DNA of 64,000 nt. It comes from Amylostereum areolatum (Eukaryota; Basidiomycota; Agaricomycetes; Russulales; Stereaceae). The notes under the pieces are model-generated. The model ran no database searches. It saw only the letters and a list, made by a program, of their open reading frames with translations, and was not told where the DNA came from. The stretch covers positions 62,001-126,000 of the forward strand of contig SAXG01000036.1 of assembly GCA_012932865.1 (NCBI GenBank). Direction: 5' to 3'. Position numbers and translations under genes: made by a program. Shown here piece by piece: positions 21,239-32,438 of the stretch (position 1 is its first letter; every line of letters starts with the position of its first letter).

Positions 21239-23388
21239 TCAAGAGCAGTTCGGGAAGTCGAACGGGCGGAAGATCGGGGTCGTGTACTTCTTCCCGTCGC
21301 TGGTGTCCACCGCGAGATTGAACGTGCTGAAGCTGCGCGTCGTCGGGCCCTGCGCGCCGAACCACTGCACGTACGATCCCTTGGTCGTCGTCGCGTTGAG
21401 CGGCGGGACGTCTTCGGTGACGAGGATGGGCGCGCTCGTGTCGTTGAAGCTGTCCCATTCGTAGTACACTCGTGACGGCGTCACGTCCGCGCGGATCTGC
21501 GGTGGACCCGCCGTCAGTCGGTGATGAGGGTACAGGTTGTGGGAGAGGGGAAGGGTGTGGTGCTTACCACGAAATCCATGTGCAAAGTCTGCGGGTTCGA
21601 CGTCAGCGGGAAGCACGTCGAGTTCGCGAGCATCACGACGTCCTGGATTGGGAACCCGGTGCCGGTTTGGTCCTCTACGGTCGCGGTCCCATCCGCGCGC
21701 TCGACTTCAAACCACACTTTCGAGATCGAAGTTTCGGGAGACACGGTGATGAACTCCGTGTCGGTCGCGTTGAACGTGTACCAGAGCGCCTGGTGCGCGC
21801 TGTTGTTGAACAGGCCGACCATGTCCTCCGTGCGGTTCGTCGTCGCCACGCAGCCGTCGCACGCGTTGCCCTGGCGGTCAGCCCAGTGCACCTTGACGTG
21901 CACGTCGTCCGCGTCTTGAGGAGAAAGATCCCAGAAATAGAGGTGATGTTAGGTGAGTCGGACCTGGAGGGAAGGGTGGTTCGGAGGCGGAGACGTACGC
22001 GGACGCCGCCAGACAGGCGGAGGGTGTCGTCGCGCATGTAGCCGAGCTGCGCCTGCTTCGGCTTCACGGGCAAGGGCTGTATCACCTCGGTCAGCTCGAC
22101 GCCGCGTGGTACGGTGTCGACCATCCGGGCGAAGAGGTCCGCGCACGTCGCGCTGAACAGCTCAGGAGACTTGGCGAAGCTGGCGGGCAGTGGCAATAAC
22201 GATGAGCGGGGCGACGAGCAATACAGTACGAAGAACAGACTGACGAGGACATGGTGGCATTCCCGTCCACCTGAAAGATGTGCTTGTCCGAGTTCGTTGT
22301 CTCGTTGTGGCCGAACGCCAGCGGGTTCGTCGCCGTACCGGCGAGATATTCCGTCGCACTGGACGATAAGCCCGTCGGATCAGCACCACGCCATACTTTA
22401 CAGACAGCGGAGCGCAAGGACGGACGGACACTTTGTTGTCGAAGTGGAAGGACGTCGAGTCGAAGGCGACGTTGCCCTGCGTGTTGTTCGCGGTGACCGC
22501 GCTCGCGGGCACGATCTCGGGGAACGAGACCTGCTGCACGCCGCCGAAGCTGTGGCCGCACGCGACGAGGCTCCTTGGGCGTGAAGCCCTGGCGGGCGAA
22601 GATGTCGACGGTGGTCTGGATGTCCTCCTGAGGCTGCGGTATACCGGCCGAGTTTGGCTCTGCGGCGTCGACGCGACCGCCCCGGAAAGCGACAGGCGGG
22701 CCACCGCTGGCGTGAGGGGTTAGCATAAAGTGAGTTGAACGCGGTAGAGGATCACGCACCAGAGTTCGAACGCAGTCACTGCACCGAGGGCCAGCACGTC
22801 CGCCACTGGAATACCAATACTAGGCGTTCCTCGTTGTCGAGTGAGATGGAGAAGTGCGGGGGCGTACGTGAGATGTAGCGGTTTCCGCCAGGGAGGAGGA
22901 ACCTGAGGGTGTTTGAAAAGCCATCTCCAGCATTCTGTGAAAGGGCTCGTGTCAGGGTTGGGAACGTCGCCAAGGGGGTGATGCAAGGCGCAGAGAGTGA
23001 GAAAGATGGGCGAACCTCTGCTCTGCTCTGCTCCACCTTGAACCGGATCGAGGCATCTAACCCTCCTGTACCAGCTTTCGCGTCATGCGGCGCCATGTCG
23101 TGAAAAGCCTATAGAACATTGAGGCCAATTCAATACCACAGGATATAATGTCGCAGAAAGCAGGATCCGCACCGTCCGAATCCAGTCCGCCGCGTTCGAC
23201 CGTTGTGTATTGTCACCGAATCCAAAGTTCGTGCACGGCGTGACGCCGCTGGGGATGAGCACCTTAGCGTTGTAGCCGAAATGGTCGTATCTGTGGGCTT
23301 CGATCTCGTCCAATTTCGGGTTCGGCCAGACATACGAGAAGGCGGAAGGGGTAAAGAGGACGGAGGCTAAAGCAATCGAGCGCTTCAT
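21239..23388 (-). CDS. Secreted heme peroxidase, plant-type (AA2-like), one frame break
   Basis: Extracellular peroxidase of the plant/fungal superfamily, likely reducing hydrogen peroxide while oxidising aromatic substrates. ATG 23388 starts a signal peptide (MKRSIALASVLFTPSAFS). The distal site is RTAFHD (R and H present, split by an intron), then GTGGLDASIRFK. ADVLALGAVTAFE, a GGRVDAAEPN substrate-side loop and the proximal histidine motif ACGHSFGGVQQVSFPEI follow. A second half runs to the stop at 21239-21241 with VHWADRQGNACDGC and a beta-rich domain (YYEWDSF, APILVTEDVPPL). Around 22569 the frame before the proximal His (GFTPKE) and after it (LVACGH) differ by one base. Dropping one C repairs it but leaves three residues (canonical M-I-G) absent. 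Family position: AA2/WSC-type rather than classic lignin peroxidase; no Mn site could be judged. Confidence 0.8.
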
Positions 23389-24462
23389 GGTGAGCACTGG
23401 GCAGATGAGGGTCCTCACAGAAAGACGGCGGGGGCGACGATGGGTAGCAACTCTCGCTCGCTGTCCTTATGTATCCTACGCGAAGTTTGGTCAGGACTGG
23501 CCTTCGAAGCATATGCGATATCATATGGCTACACGGTCAGTTGCATCTCAACATGAGGACGAAGAACCGGCGGTTCGATATAAATAATCCGCCTGATCGT
23601 ATTGGAGAGTCGAGTTTGAGTCCAGAAGCAGTGTTGAATGGGAAGAGATTGGACCCAGTCACAACGATTTGACAAATTTCTACCTGTCAGCAGTGAAGGG
23701 GTAAAAGCGGGACCACGTGATAGATCTGCAAGACGCGTCCCAATGTCGCGTTTTCAATTAATCCGTTCTTCTTCTCCTCACCATCATCTGTTTCCCCCGT
23801 CTGCCATCCACCCATTTCCCACCCTTCCACGACCACAAACATGAACTAATACCGAGAAAAATGCTTCAAATACCAGCGAAATCCGGGCTCAAGCGATCTT
23901 TAGAACATCTTGGCGACGTCGGGAACTTATGTGCGTCCTTGTGCGCATATACCTGACATGCATTATCGACTCACACACTCACACACCAGCCCGCATCTCA
24001 GTGACATAAATATGGATACTTGGTATAGGCACGTCCGCCCTGCGCGCGTATCCATATATTCTAATCTCACGTTTAGTTGTTCCTCTCATCGCGTATCTTG
24101 TACGTTGTGCCATCGTGAGTGCTTACAAACTCTTATCAGATTCCATCCTGACACCCTCCAATTTCTTTTCTCAGATGTATGCGTGTGCCGCATTCGAATC
24201 TTCGACGACTACGTCGACGCGATCTCGCACATAGCGTTTTTCCCATCACGGGACGAACAATGCAGTGCGCCCGTCAAGCGCGCGCGTCCGTAAATTTACA
24301 AAACCTCAAACGCAGCCAAGGCGCTTGACGGCTTGACGGCAGCCGTCTATTTCTGAGCATGCTTGTTCCGATCCACGGCGGGCAACGTTCCCTCGCCGAC
24401 GCTTTCTTCTTCACCGCTCTCTTTCCTTCTTCCCCTCACCTCCGTTTTCAAGCTCGTCCGCC
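23389..24462. other. Divergent intergenic region
   Basis: Lies between the peroxidase (minus) and the heparinase-like gene (plus) and should hold both promoters. An AT-rich GATATAAATAA motif sits at about 23577-23587, some 190 bases upstream of the peroxidase start. No gene seen. Confidence 0.45.
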
Positions 24463-27003
24463 ATGGCCAGCTACGGCGCCATCGACGCCTCTCACCAAAG
24501 TCCCTACGCCGGCGATCCTTCCTTCGGCGACTCCACAGGACACATCATGCCCATGGCCCCGCCCAAGCGTGGTCTTAGCAAGTGGGTCAAGATCGGCATT
24601 CCTGTCGCCATCGTCGTCATCGTCGCCGCCGTCCTTGGCGGTGTTCTGGGCTCCCGCGCATCCAACAACAGCAACGATGACAGGAGCGCGAGCTCTGGCG
24701 GCAGCTCCAGGCTCCTCCTCAAGCGGCAGCGGGAAAGGCGACGGGTCTTCAGGCTCCAGCGCTGGCGCCCTCGGTCGTTTTGCGACTGCAACCAACTCCG
24801 AATTCCTGATGCCCGTATACCCCTCCACAGTGCGTTTTTCTATTTCGGTCGTGGGCCCGTGCGCACCCGCCCTCGTTCGCTCACGTCGCTTCTCGCTAGA
24901 CCAACACCGCTCTTTTCACCTCCCCCACCGTCAAGTCGGGCGCCTCCACATGGCCCGACGATTCGTTCAAGCCTAGCAGCCCCAGCGTCACCTCCGTTCG
25001 CACCGACCGTCCCCGCCTCATCGCCCCCCAGTACAAGTGGCAGGCCCTCCCCGACCTCATCTCCGGCAACGCCTACCTCAAAGGCTGGAACGACTCCATC
25101 TTCCAGAACGCGACCCAGTACTTCTCCCTCCCCGTTGTGGCCTACTTCATGGACGGCAGCAGCGGCATCCTCGACAACGCCCGCGAGATCAAGATGCGCG
25201 TCAAGGCGTTCTCGTACGTCTACCGCATGACCAACGACACCAAATGGTCCGACAGGGCGTACCAAGAGATCGAGGTAGGTCTCGTCTCCTCCGGGCGCGG
25301 TCCAGTCACTCACGCGGTCGTAGAACGCCGGCAGCAGCAACTTCGGCCCAGCGACCGACAAGTGGAATTCGGCGCACTTCCTCGACACCGCCGAGTTCTG
25401 TGCCGCATACGCCATCGCCTACGACTGGCTGTACGACATCCTGACCGACGACCAAAAGTCGAGCATGCGTTCGACCCTGCTCCAGTACGGCCTCACCCCC
25501 GGTCTTTCCGTCTACCAAGGCGACCCGAACGGTATAGGCTGGTGGAGTGGTCCCACTGTCACGGGCAACTGGAACTGCGTATCCAACGCCGGGATCATCA
25601 TGGCGTCGTTGGCCATCCTCGGCGACGACACCTCCGGCACGCCTGAGGCCATCCTCAACCACGCAGTCGCCAATGCGGTCCCAAGTGTGCGCCCACGGCC
25701 CCTCCTCGGACGGCACATGGTCCGAGACCGCAAACTACTGGTACTTCGGCACGACGGGCTTTGCGGAGATGACCTCCGCCCTCATGACCGCCGCCGGGTC
25801 CGACTTCGGCCTCCTCGCGTCCAACCCAAGCTTCAACCTGACCGGCCTCTACCACATGTATGTCACCGGCCTGACCTCGCTCTTCAACTACGGCGACCAC
25901 GGCCCCAACAAGTTCTCCACGACGGCCAACAGCATGCTCTTCCTCGCGGACCAGTACAACGCCCCGCTCTTCTCGCTCTTCCAGCGCGACCAGCACGACG
26001 CCCCGGAGCCGTGGAGCATGTTCTGGTACAACCCCGCGACGCAGGGCGCGTTCTGGGACGGCATGTTCCTCGACCACTTCTTCGACAACTCGACGGACCA
26101 GTGGGGCTCGATGCGGAGCAGCTGGACGGACACCAACGCGCTCTACGTCGCGATGAAGGCCGGCACGCTCCAGGGCCACCAGACGCACAACGACCTCGAC
26201 TGCGGCGACTTTGTGCTCGACGCGCTGGGCACACGCTGGGCGGGCGAGCTCGGCTCGGGCGACTACAACTCGCTCGACTACTTCACGAGCGACGCGCAAG
26301 ACGCCACGCGGTGGCTGTATTACCGCAAGCGCACCGAGGGGCAGAACACGATCATCGTCGACGCCGGGAACCAGAACGTCCTGGCCGCGCCCACGGTCTC
26401 GCACGACACCACGGGCGAGGCGCAGGGGTCGAGCACGGTCTACGACGTCCCGTCGGACTCGACGGTGTACTTTGTGGCCGATCTCACCAGCGCGTATTTC
26501 AACACGTACGTCTTTTCCCGTTTTCTCGTGTAGCAGTGGTGGGCTCGCTGACGCGAACGCCGGTCCACAGCACGTCGTTCAAGCGCGGGATACGGCTCAT
26601 CAACGGGCGGAAGCAGGTCCTGCTCCAGGACGAGATCAACGCGCAGGCGAGCGTCATGTGGCGGATGCACACCAACGCGACCGTCACGATCAACAGCGGC
26701 GGCACGTCCGCCACGCTGGAGCTGGACGGGCAGAAGATGACGGTGGAACTGCTCAACGCGCCGAGCGGAGCGCAGTTCACGACGTTGGCCGCCGAGCGCC
26801 TGTCGACGGACCCCGCGCTGCCGTCGGGGCAGGTCGACCAGCCGAACCCGGGGGTCACCGTGTTGGCGATCAGTTTGGGGGCAGGCACATACAGTTTGCA
26901 GGTGCTGTTCAACCCGCAATGGCCGGGCGCGTCCGCGAGCGACTTCAAGACGCCGCCGTCGGTCGGGCTTGCGCAGTGGTCGTTGACAAGCCACAATTCC
27001 TAG
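24463..27003 (+). CDS. Membrane-anchored heparinase II/III-like polysaccharide lyase
   Basis: Probable polysaccharide lyase or related alpha-alpha-toroid enzyme, type II membrane-anchored. From ATG 24463 a short cytosolic part (MASYGAIDASHQSPYAGDPS) precedes a membrane helix IPVAIVVIVAAVLGGVLG, then a Ser/Gly linker. Exon 2 carries KSGASTWPDD and KWQALPDLISGNAYLKGWN; after a third exon (FGPATDKWNSAHFLDTAEF) come WSETANYWYFG, HQTHNDLDCGDFVLDALG (the conserved His/Asp motif), RWLYYRKRTEGQNTIIVDAG and a beta-sheet C-terminus ending at 27003. Intron joins near 24831, 25275 and 26505 fit. Two frame breaks (about 24710 and 25680) are each repaired by removing one base. The order matches the family's helical N-domain and heparinase_II_C domain; the substrate is unknown. 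Confidence 0.75.
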
Positions 27004-28074
27004 GGGGTGTCGTGTTGGCGATGATGGCGAAGTGGACTTCTCTACAACAGTGCTGTAGTTTTCTCGGTTCGATTGGACGCTTATGGACTACTTAGTGTGT
27101 TTGTGTGTTGGATTGTATCTACTTACTAAGTACAGTACCTGTTTGGACTATAGTACAGTATACCTCTTCTTCACGACGTGGCTGCGAGGCAGAGACGTGG
27201 ATATGTTCTGAAAGTGCAAAGACGCGGTTCGAAGTGTGCGCGCGGCGACTGGGGTGACTTGCGTTCCTCTCTGACATCTGTTCCTCCCTCCATCAAGCTT
27301 CAGTTTCATCTACCAGCGTCCACCCCCTTTGCCACACCCCCGAGGGACCAACTACCTATGATTTTTTGTTTCGAACTCCACCCGCGTTCTTGCCGCCGTC
27401 TACTGGTCCTGCCAGCACCGAAGGGTTAGTGATCGCCACTCGTCGACGACATCATATGGGCAACCGACCAGCCGAACCACAGCAGTGCGTGTCCTCCTAC
27501 GTATGCATCCGCTTTTCATGCTTAACGGTTATTACTGTTGAAGTCAACGTCGGGTTTCGTCCACTAGCCTCCTTATGGCGTATGGGTTCTTCTCGATCGA
27601 TGCAATGTGGAATCGCGTCCCTTTACATCGAGTCTGCACGGCGTCTTCACCCACTGATCCTTCAATCGTCCTCTTTGGACGCAAACGGTTTTCAAGACGC
27701 CCCGAGCTTATGATCCAACGCATTTGCCATGGTTGATGTATGGATGGATTGAGGCTCAGAGAGACGTAGCTGCTGGACGCAGATGGAGGCGGTGCGTAGC
27801 TGGCTTCGTCACTCTTCATCCTCTTTTTGTCTAAGTCCTTCCTGTCGCTAGTCTATCACCACTTCCACGCTCGCGCCCCTCCGCGCGGTCCCGTTGGTAT
27901 CTGGCCCTTGTTCAAAGTCGCAAACGGGGATCCCTGGAAACCCACAAGCGCCTGCACCCTTGTTTTCGAACGTCAGCTTTTGTTCTCTGCAGATGCGTAT
28001 CGCCCCGCCATGCAATCCTTCAAAGCCGTCAAAAACAACGCTGCGCGGAGTCCACACCCTCCGTAGCAAACACC
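27004..28074. other. Intergenic, no gene seen
   Basis: Separates the lyase-like gene from the NADAR-containing gene. It includes short TACAGTAC-type repeats near 27120-27165 and otherwise no recognisable structure. Confidence 0.4.
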
Positions 28075-30015
28075 ATGAACATCTTCTGGCCTACAACGTT
28101 CCACAGCCCCGTGCACTTCCCCTCGCCACGCCCGCCGCTTCCACCTCCCGCTTACATCCATCGTCCCGTGTACAATCCGCTGCCAACGCCGCCTATCCCC
28201 TTCGACGAGCGCTCTGTGCGTCGCTTCTCGCCACACTCTTCTTCGTCTACGCCCTCCGCGTCATCCGGCAGTGACAGCGACGAGGATGAGCGCGGCAGCC
28301 CGTTGACTCCTCCCCCCATATGGCTCGACCCCGCATCCGCGAGCGACCCTGGACGGAAATCATGGCGCTGCCAATGTCGATCATCTGGATGTGACTGTCC
28401 AGCACCTTCACACTCCCACCACGTTCACTGTCACCACGGAGAACCAAACCATCACCCGCCCCATCCTCCACGCCATAATCATGGTGGCCCGCCTCCTCCG
28501 CCCGTCGCCCCAACATTCGCAACGATCCCTGAGTTTTCGCCCCGGCCGTTTGTGCCCCCGAATACGTACGTTCCGCCCTCAGTCCCAAACATCCCTCGAC
28601 GGCCATTCCACCCTCCCGAACAACCGCGCATGCCCGATTTACCGCCCCTCCCACGCATCCCTCGCCGCGCGTTCCATCCTCCTCCACAACCCGGGATGCC
28701 GGACCTGCCTTCTTTCCCGAGCATCCCTCGACCCCCGTTCGCTCCTCCGCCACAGCCTGAGATGGCCGAAATACGGCCTATGGGTCCCAGCATCCCTCGC
28801 CGGCCGTTCGTGCCCCCTCGAAACCCTCTGTTTCCGGACGTGGCCAGCCAGCCTCCTGTTCCGCATCCTCGGCGACCGTCCACGCCTTTCCGTCCTTCGG
28901 CGCCTCCGCATCCGTCCATGCCCAGTCCCACCCCCCAGGTTGGCCCTTCTCAACCTTACAACGCGTCGGCGTCGGCGTCTCAGAACCCACCGTCTGCTCC
29001 CCCACACCCCTGGCCCATGCCTGAACCCGCCTTTCCCGCTCATGGGCCGCCTGCCTCGTCGTACGCACCGACTACGAATACGCAGCCTCCCGCGCCAAAG
29101 GCGTCGACGCGGCCGTCTTCGCAAACCCGTGGCAATCCGATCTCTGTGCCAGCGGATCCGTCCCCATCTTTCAGTCACGGTTCTGCTCGTCCGCCTCGCG
29201 ATCCTGCTTCCGGTCATATACGGCATCCAGCGCCCATGTACCCTCCAGCGGCGCACCGACCCCCGCAGCGCTCACGCCATGACGGACCGCCTTCTAGGAC
29301 GGCCACGAACGCGAACTCGACCGCTCGTGCTGAAAGTGGCGGGTCCACAGAATCCTTGTTGTCTTCCGTCGCGGCCACCTCTGCAGGCTCCACGGACGGG
29401 GACGGGGACGGGGACGGGGACTTCCCGCTGGAAGAAACGGACGGCGAGGTGCATTTCGACGCGCCCTGGGGGCCCAACGGCTGGCTCGCGCCCGGCTACC
29501 CCGCGTGCTTCACGATCGTCTGCGGCGCCCTCCCCGGACGCGACGACGGGCGCGGCGAGGGTCCCGCCCCGGTCCACTTCCCGAGCGTGCAGCACTACGT
29601 CGCGTTCCGGATGGCCTGCGCCGCGAATCGCCGCGACGTCCCCGCGCCGCGCGCGATCCTGCAGATGGACGCGCGGCGCGCGGGGAGGACGGCGGGGAGG
29701 CTCAAGGCGGACGTGCCGAAGGGGCGGGTGGCGAGCTGGATGCGCGAGGGCACGATGGCGAAGTTCGCGGTGGGGGATGTGGGGAGCGGGGAGGAGGAGG
29801 ACGGGGGTGGGGGGGTCATGACGGGGTTGTTGAGGAGGTTGCTGGAGACGCACGCGCGGGGGCTGAAGTTGGTGTATGACTCGAAGAGCCCGAGGTGGGG
29901 CACGGGGAGGGACGGGAGGGGGAGGAACGAGTATGGGCGGTGTTTGGAGGATGTGCGGATGGAGGTGGTGCGGATGCTGGCTCGCGGCGGCGGCGGTGCG
30001 CAGGGGGCGAGGTGA
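28075..30015 (+). CDS. Proline-rich protein with C-terminal NADAR-like domain
   Basis: A single uninterrupted 646-codon frame. The first 430 residues are proline-rich, with four to five tandem units of 20-24 residues of the form IPRRPF-PP-QP-MPDLP-(F/L)P- (about 28590-28850). A GDGDGDGDF tract from a GGGGAC microsatellite follows (about 29397-29423). The C-terminus resembles the NADAR/YbiA fold: GWLAPGYPACFTIVCG, VHFPSVQHYVAFRMA, GRLKADVPKGRVASW and SPRWGTGRDGRGRNEYGRCLEDVRMEVVRML, where the WG-G and N-G-LE-VR positions match the family. NADAR proteins act on ADP-ribose or nucleobase linkages in bacteria; activity in fungi is inference. Likely cytosolic or nuclear; no signal peptide. The proline-rich half may be a protein-binding tail. 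Confidence 0.7.
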   Translation: MNIFWPTTFHSPVHFPSPRPPLPPPAYIHRPVYNPLPTPPIPFDERSVRRFSPHSSSSTPSASSGSDSDEDERGSPLTPPPIWLDPASASDPGRKSWRCQCRSSGCDCPAPSHSHHVHCHHGEPNHHPPHPPRHNHGGPPPPPVAPTFATIPEFSPRPFVPPNTYVPPSVPNIPRRPFHPPEQPRMPDLPPLPRIPRRAFHPPPQPGMPDLPSFPSIPRPPFAPPPQPEMAEIRPMGPSIPRRPFVPPRNPLFPDVASQPPVPHPRRPSTPFRPSAPPHPSMPSPTPQVGPSQPYNASASASQNPPSAPPHPWPMPEPAFPAHGPPASSYAPTTNTQPPAPKASTRPSSQTRGNPISVPADPSPSFSHGSARPPRDPASGHIRHPAPMYPPAAHRPPQRSRHDGPPSRTATNANSTARAESGGSTESLLSSVAATSAGSTDGDGDGDGDFPLEETDGEVHFDAPWGPNGWLAPGYPACFTIVCGALPGRDDGRGEGPAPVHFPSVQHYVAFRMACAANRRDVPAPRAILQMDARRAGRTAGRLKADVPKGRVASWMREGTMAKFAVGDVGSGEEEDGGGGVMTGLLRRLLETHARGLKLVYDSKSPRWGTGRDGRGRNEYGRCLEDVRMEVVRMLARGGGGAQGAR

Positions 30016-30457
30016 AGTGACGCGAAGGCCCCATTACGATTTTTCAGCAATACATACGATGATCACGATACATACTTTAGAGACGCGCCATGTACGCAAC
30101 GCTGCACTCACACCCTACGTACATACGTAGTTCAATATATTTCTCCGGCTCCAAGGATTCCATACGTCATACGTCCGTCAGGTCTCCCAAAACGAATACC
30201 CTCGCCAGGACCTCATGTATGCCGCGTGGGTCGAGGTCAAAACATAGAACGATCAAGTCGAGGCAGCGACCGAGCACGCGTACTTTACATCGTGTCCTAT
30301 CATACAATACAGCTCCGTTTGCACCATAAGTACATCGAAAACAACAAGCCAAGGAAATACATGGGGTCCATGTCCTTCAAGACCTCTACCAGAGAGAGAA
30401 GCCCCCGTCCGCCGTCGTCCCGAGACCGAAACCCGCCCATCGTGCACGTGCACGCGC
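30016..30457. other. Intergenic between convergent genes
   Basis: 3' flanks of the NADAR-like gene (plus) and the membrane protein (minus) meet here. No gene seen. Confidence 0.4.
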
Positions 30458-31362
30458 TCACGCCCGGCTGGACCTGCTCCCGCGGAACTCGCTGGTCTGC
30501 GGGGCGGGGTAGACGCCGACGCTGCTGTCGCGGGGGCCAATGAAGCGGCCGTGCATCGGCTCCGCGAAGGCGTGGCTGCGGAGGGCGATGGTGAGGCTGA
30601 TGAGGGCGAGGAAGAAGAGGAGGACCCAGTTGAGCCAGGCAAAGGCGACGAGGGCGCTGAGGAGGCGGCACTGGAAGAACTGGTGGCAGAAGTGGAGGTC
30701 TCCCCAGAGTTGCTGGAGGAAGGGTGTGGTTAGGGGGGGGGGGGAGGAATGAGGTGGAAGGGGAACGCACGGAGGAGATGGCGGCGCCGACGAGGTACAT
30801 GAGCCAGAGGACGAAGAGGCCGATAAGCTCGCTGGCGAAGGTGTAGATGATGCCGCGTTCAGCCTCGCGGACGATGGCGAAGATGCTGTCGGACGGCCCG
30901 TCAGCGAAGGATCAAATGAGCACACCACGGCGGACGCTGCAGCAGTTAAATATCGAGAGAAAATGGTAGAGCGCGTGCACACATCCGACCATTTCCCCCC
31001 GCAAGAGAAGCAAGGTGGCGTGCTGGCAGTGGGGAAGAGATACGCACGTAAACGGGGCCCATAGGATGGTGAAACAGGCGGTCACGATGAGCTCAGCGAC
31101 GATAGGATCTACGCCACTGGTCAGAATCAGGGAAGGAGGAAGGGGCGGGGTGAACGCACCGTAGAACTGGCGACCGCCGTTGAGCGGGTCGAACGAGGAG
31201 AGATGGGTGGTGTAATGGATCCTGGAGCCTGCGAGACCAAGCAAAATGACGGAGAAGACCCACTAGATATAAACAGGTTCAGAGATCAGCTCGAACCTCT
31301 CCCCCGAGCGTGCTCACCAGGGTGCCATAGAGGAAGATACGAAGAGAAGGAAGGAAAGCCAT
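30458..31362 (-). CDS. Four-helix (MARVEL-like) membrane protein
   Basis: Small polytopic membrane protein. ATG 31362 gives MAFLPSLRIFLYGTL; after an intron WVFSVILLGLAGSRIHYTTHLSSFD completes helix 1 and an external loop. A third exon carries helix 2, PIVAELIVTACFTILWAPF, and a fourth helix 3, IIYTFASELIGLFVLWLMYLVGAAI. The last exon begins QLWGDLHFCHQFFQCRLLSALVAF and contains helix 4, WLNWVLLFFLALISLTIAL, ending at 30458. Four helices with a charged third loop fit the MARVEL/tetraspan type found in fungal plasma membrane or vesicle proteins; that is inference. Frames join cleanly across the introns. A TATATA motif lies about 90 bases upstream. Confidence 0.65.
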
Positions 31363-31447
31363 GGACGAAGATGAAAGTGCGAGTTGAACGAGAAGAAGGG
31401 TAAGCGGGGGGGTTGCTGAGAGGGCATTGGCACCAACGACGAGAAGC

Positions 31448-31453
31448 TATATA
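31448..31453 (-). promoter_or_regulatory. TATA-like box of the membrane-protein gene
   Basis: TATATA on both strands, about 90 bases upstream of ATG 31362, in the right position for a core promoter. Weak, because the motif is palindromic. Confidence 0.35.
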
Positions 31454-31975
31454 AGTTCCGAAAAAGCTCCATGGCAGCGGCTGTCAGTCTGGTCCTGGGA
31501 CTGCTGGACGTGGTGGTTACGGAGACCGAGAACGCCACGCGCCAGTCGCGCACCGGTCACATGACGTGATTTTACCTCTTCCCCCGGCGCCTTTTCGCCT
31601 CGTTTCCTTCCTCTCCAGCTACTCTCCTCGGTCTCGTATACGATATCATCAGCACATCGGAACGATGCCGTACACGCGGAAGGTATCTCGATATCAACCA
31701 ACTGCGGTGCATTCTGCCTCTCATTCTGACGTCAAGGGCGTTTTCAATGAATTCATACTCGAACGGCGCGACTCCAAGACCCTTCTGGTACGGGAGCTTT
31801 GCAATGGAAATACGATGCTCATGGCTGCGGTGTCCGCCGCTCTTTAGGTCAATTGGCCGCATGCATCACGTCGCGCACGAGGAAGGTCCCTGGGGAGGCT
31901 TCATTTCCATACCTGCGGTGCTCATTCGGACCGCTTCTCGTACTCAGCGCGTAGCGGTTTAGGGCAACAACGTGT

Positions 31976-32438
31976 AAACCGCCAGGCGTCGCGGCTCGAT
32001 CGGCTACTGTGTCTCCACGTGAAGCGCGACACTCTGACAGGACCTCCGAAGTTGATGCCTTCCACCTCAAGGTCTGAGCGGGTGATCCTCGCGTCGCTGG
32101 CGGTGCATCCGAAGGGCGTCGGCGTGTTCTTCTCGGCGGGTCCATCGGCTGGCCAGTTGTGCGCCCTCTCGTGGCGGCGGACGCCGGGCGGTAAGCAGAT
32201 CGCAACGCTTACGTTCTCGAACGCTTCCCCAGGGCCTGGTGGCGAAAGTCGCCGGGTCGAGGAGGTCGAGGCGTATAAACTCTGCGTGAAGTTCATCTCG
32301 AGGCTCTTCCGAGGGCACAGGCCCGCCGGCCGATTCTCCGACCCCTCCGGTACGTACCACGGCATCGCCGCAACCCTCTCACAATCTATCCTTTGGTCTC
32401 CACACGAACTCCTAACCCCCTCTCCAGACCGCACATGA
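31976..32438 (+). CDS. Hypothetical protein, low confidence
   Basis: Not recognised. The frame 32019-32438 has strong G/C third-position bias like real genes nearby, e.g. in the stretch encoding RVILASLAVHPKGVGVFFSAG and VEAYKLCVKFISRLF. It could be extended upstream to about 31976 (SRLDRLLCLHVKRDTLTG). No signal peptide or membrane segment is evident and no family match is apparent. A reading of the antisense strand is also open, so this may be a coincidental frame. It could be the first exon of a longer gene running into 32.5-33 kb, where I see nothing clear. Confidence 0.35.

Noticed and set aside
24463..24740. An intron (GTGTTCTGG to CTCCAG) as explanation of the break in the Ser/Gly linker
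   Set aside because: It is possible on paper, but it would remove the residues just after the membrane helix that look genuine; one extra G is the simpler explanation. Kept as an alternative.
25655..26404. Valine/arginine-rich frame of about 250 codons opposite the lyase-like gene
   Set aside because: Antisense shadow of a GC-rich coding strand.
28391..29821. Alternative 476-codon frame overlapping the NADAR-like gene
   Set aside because: Arginine-rich product of the shifted frame of a proline-rich gene; the other frame contains the recognisable domain.
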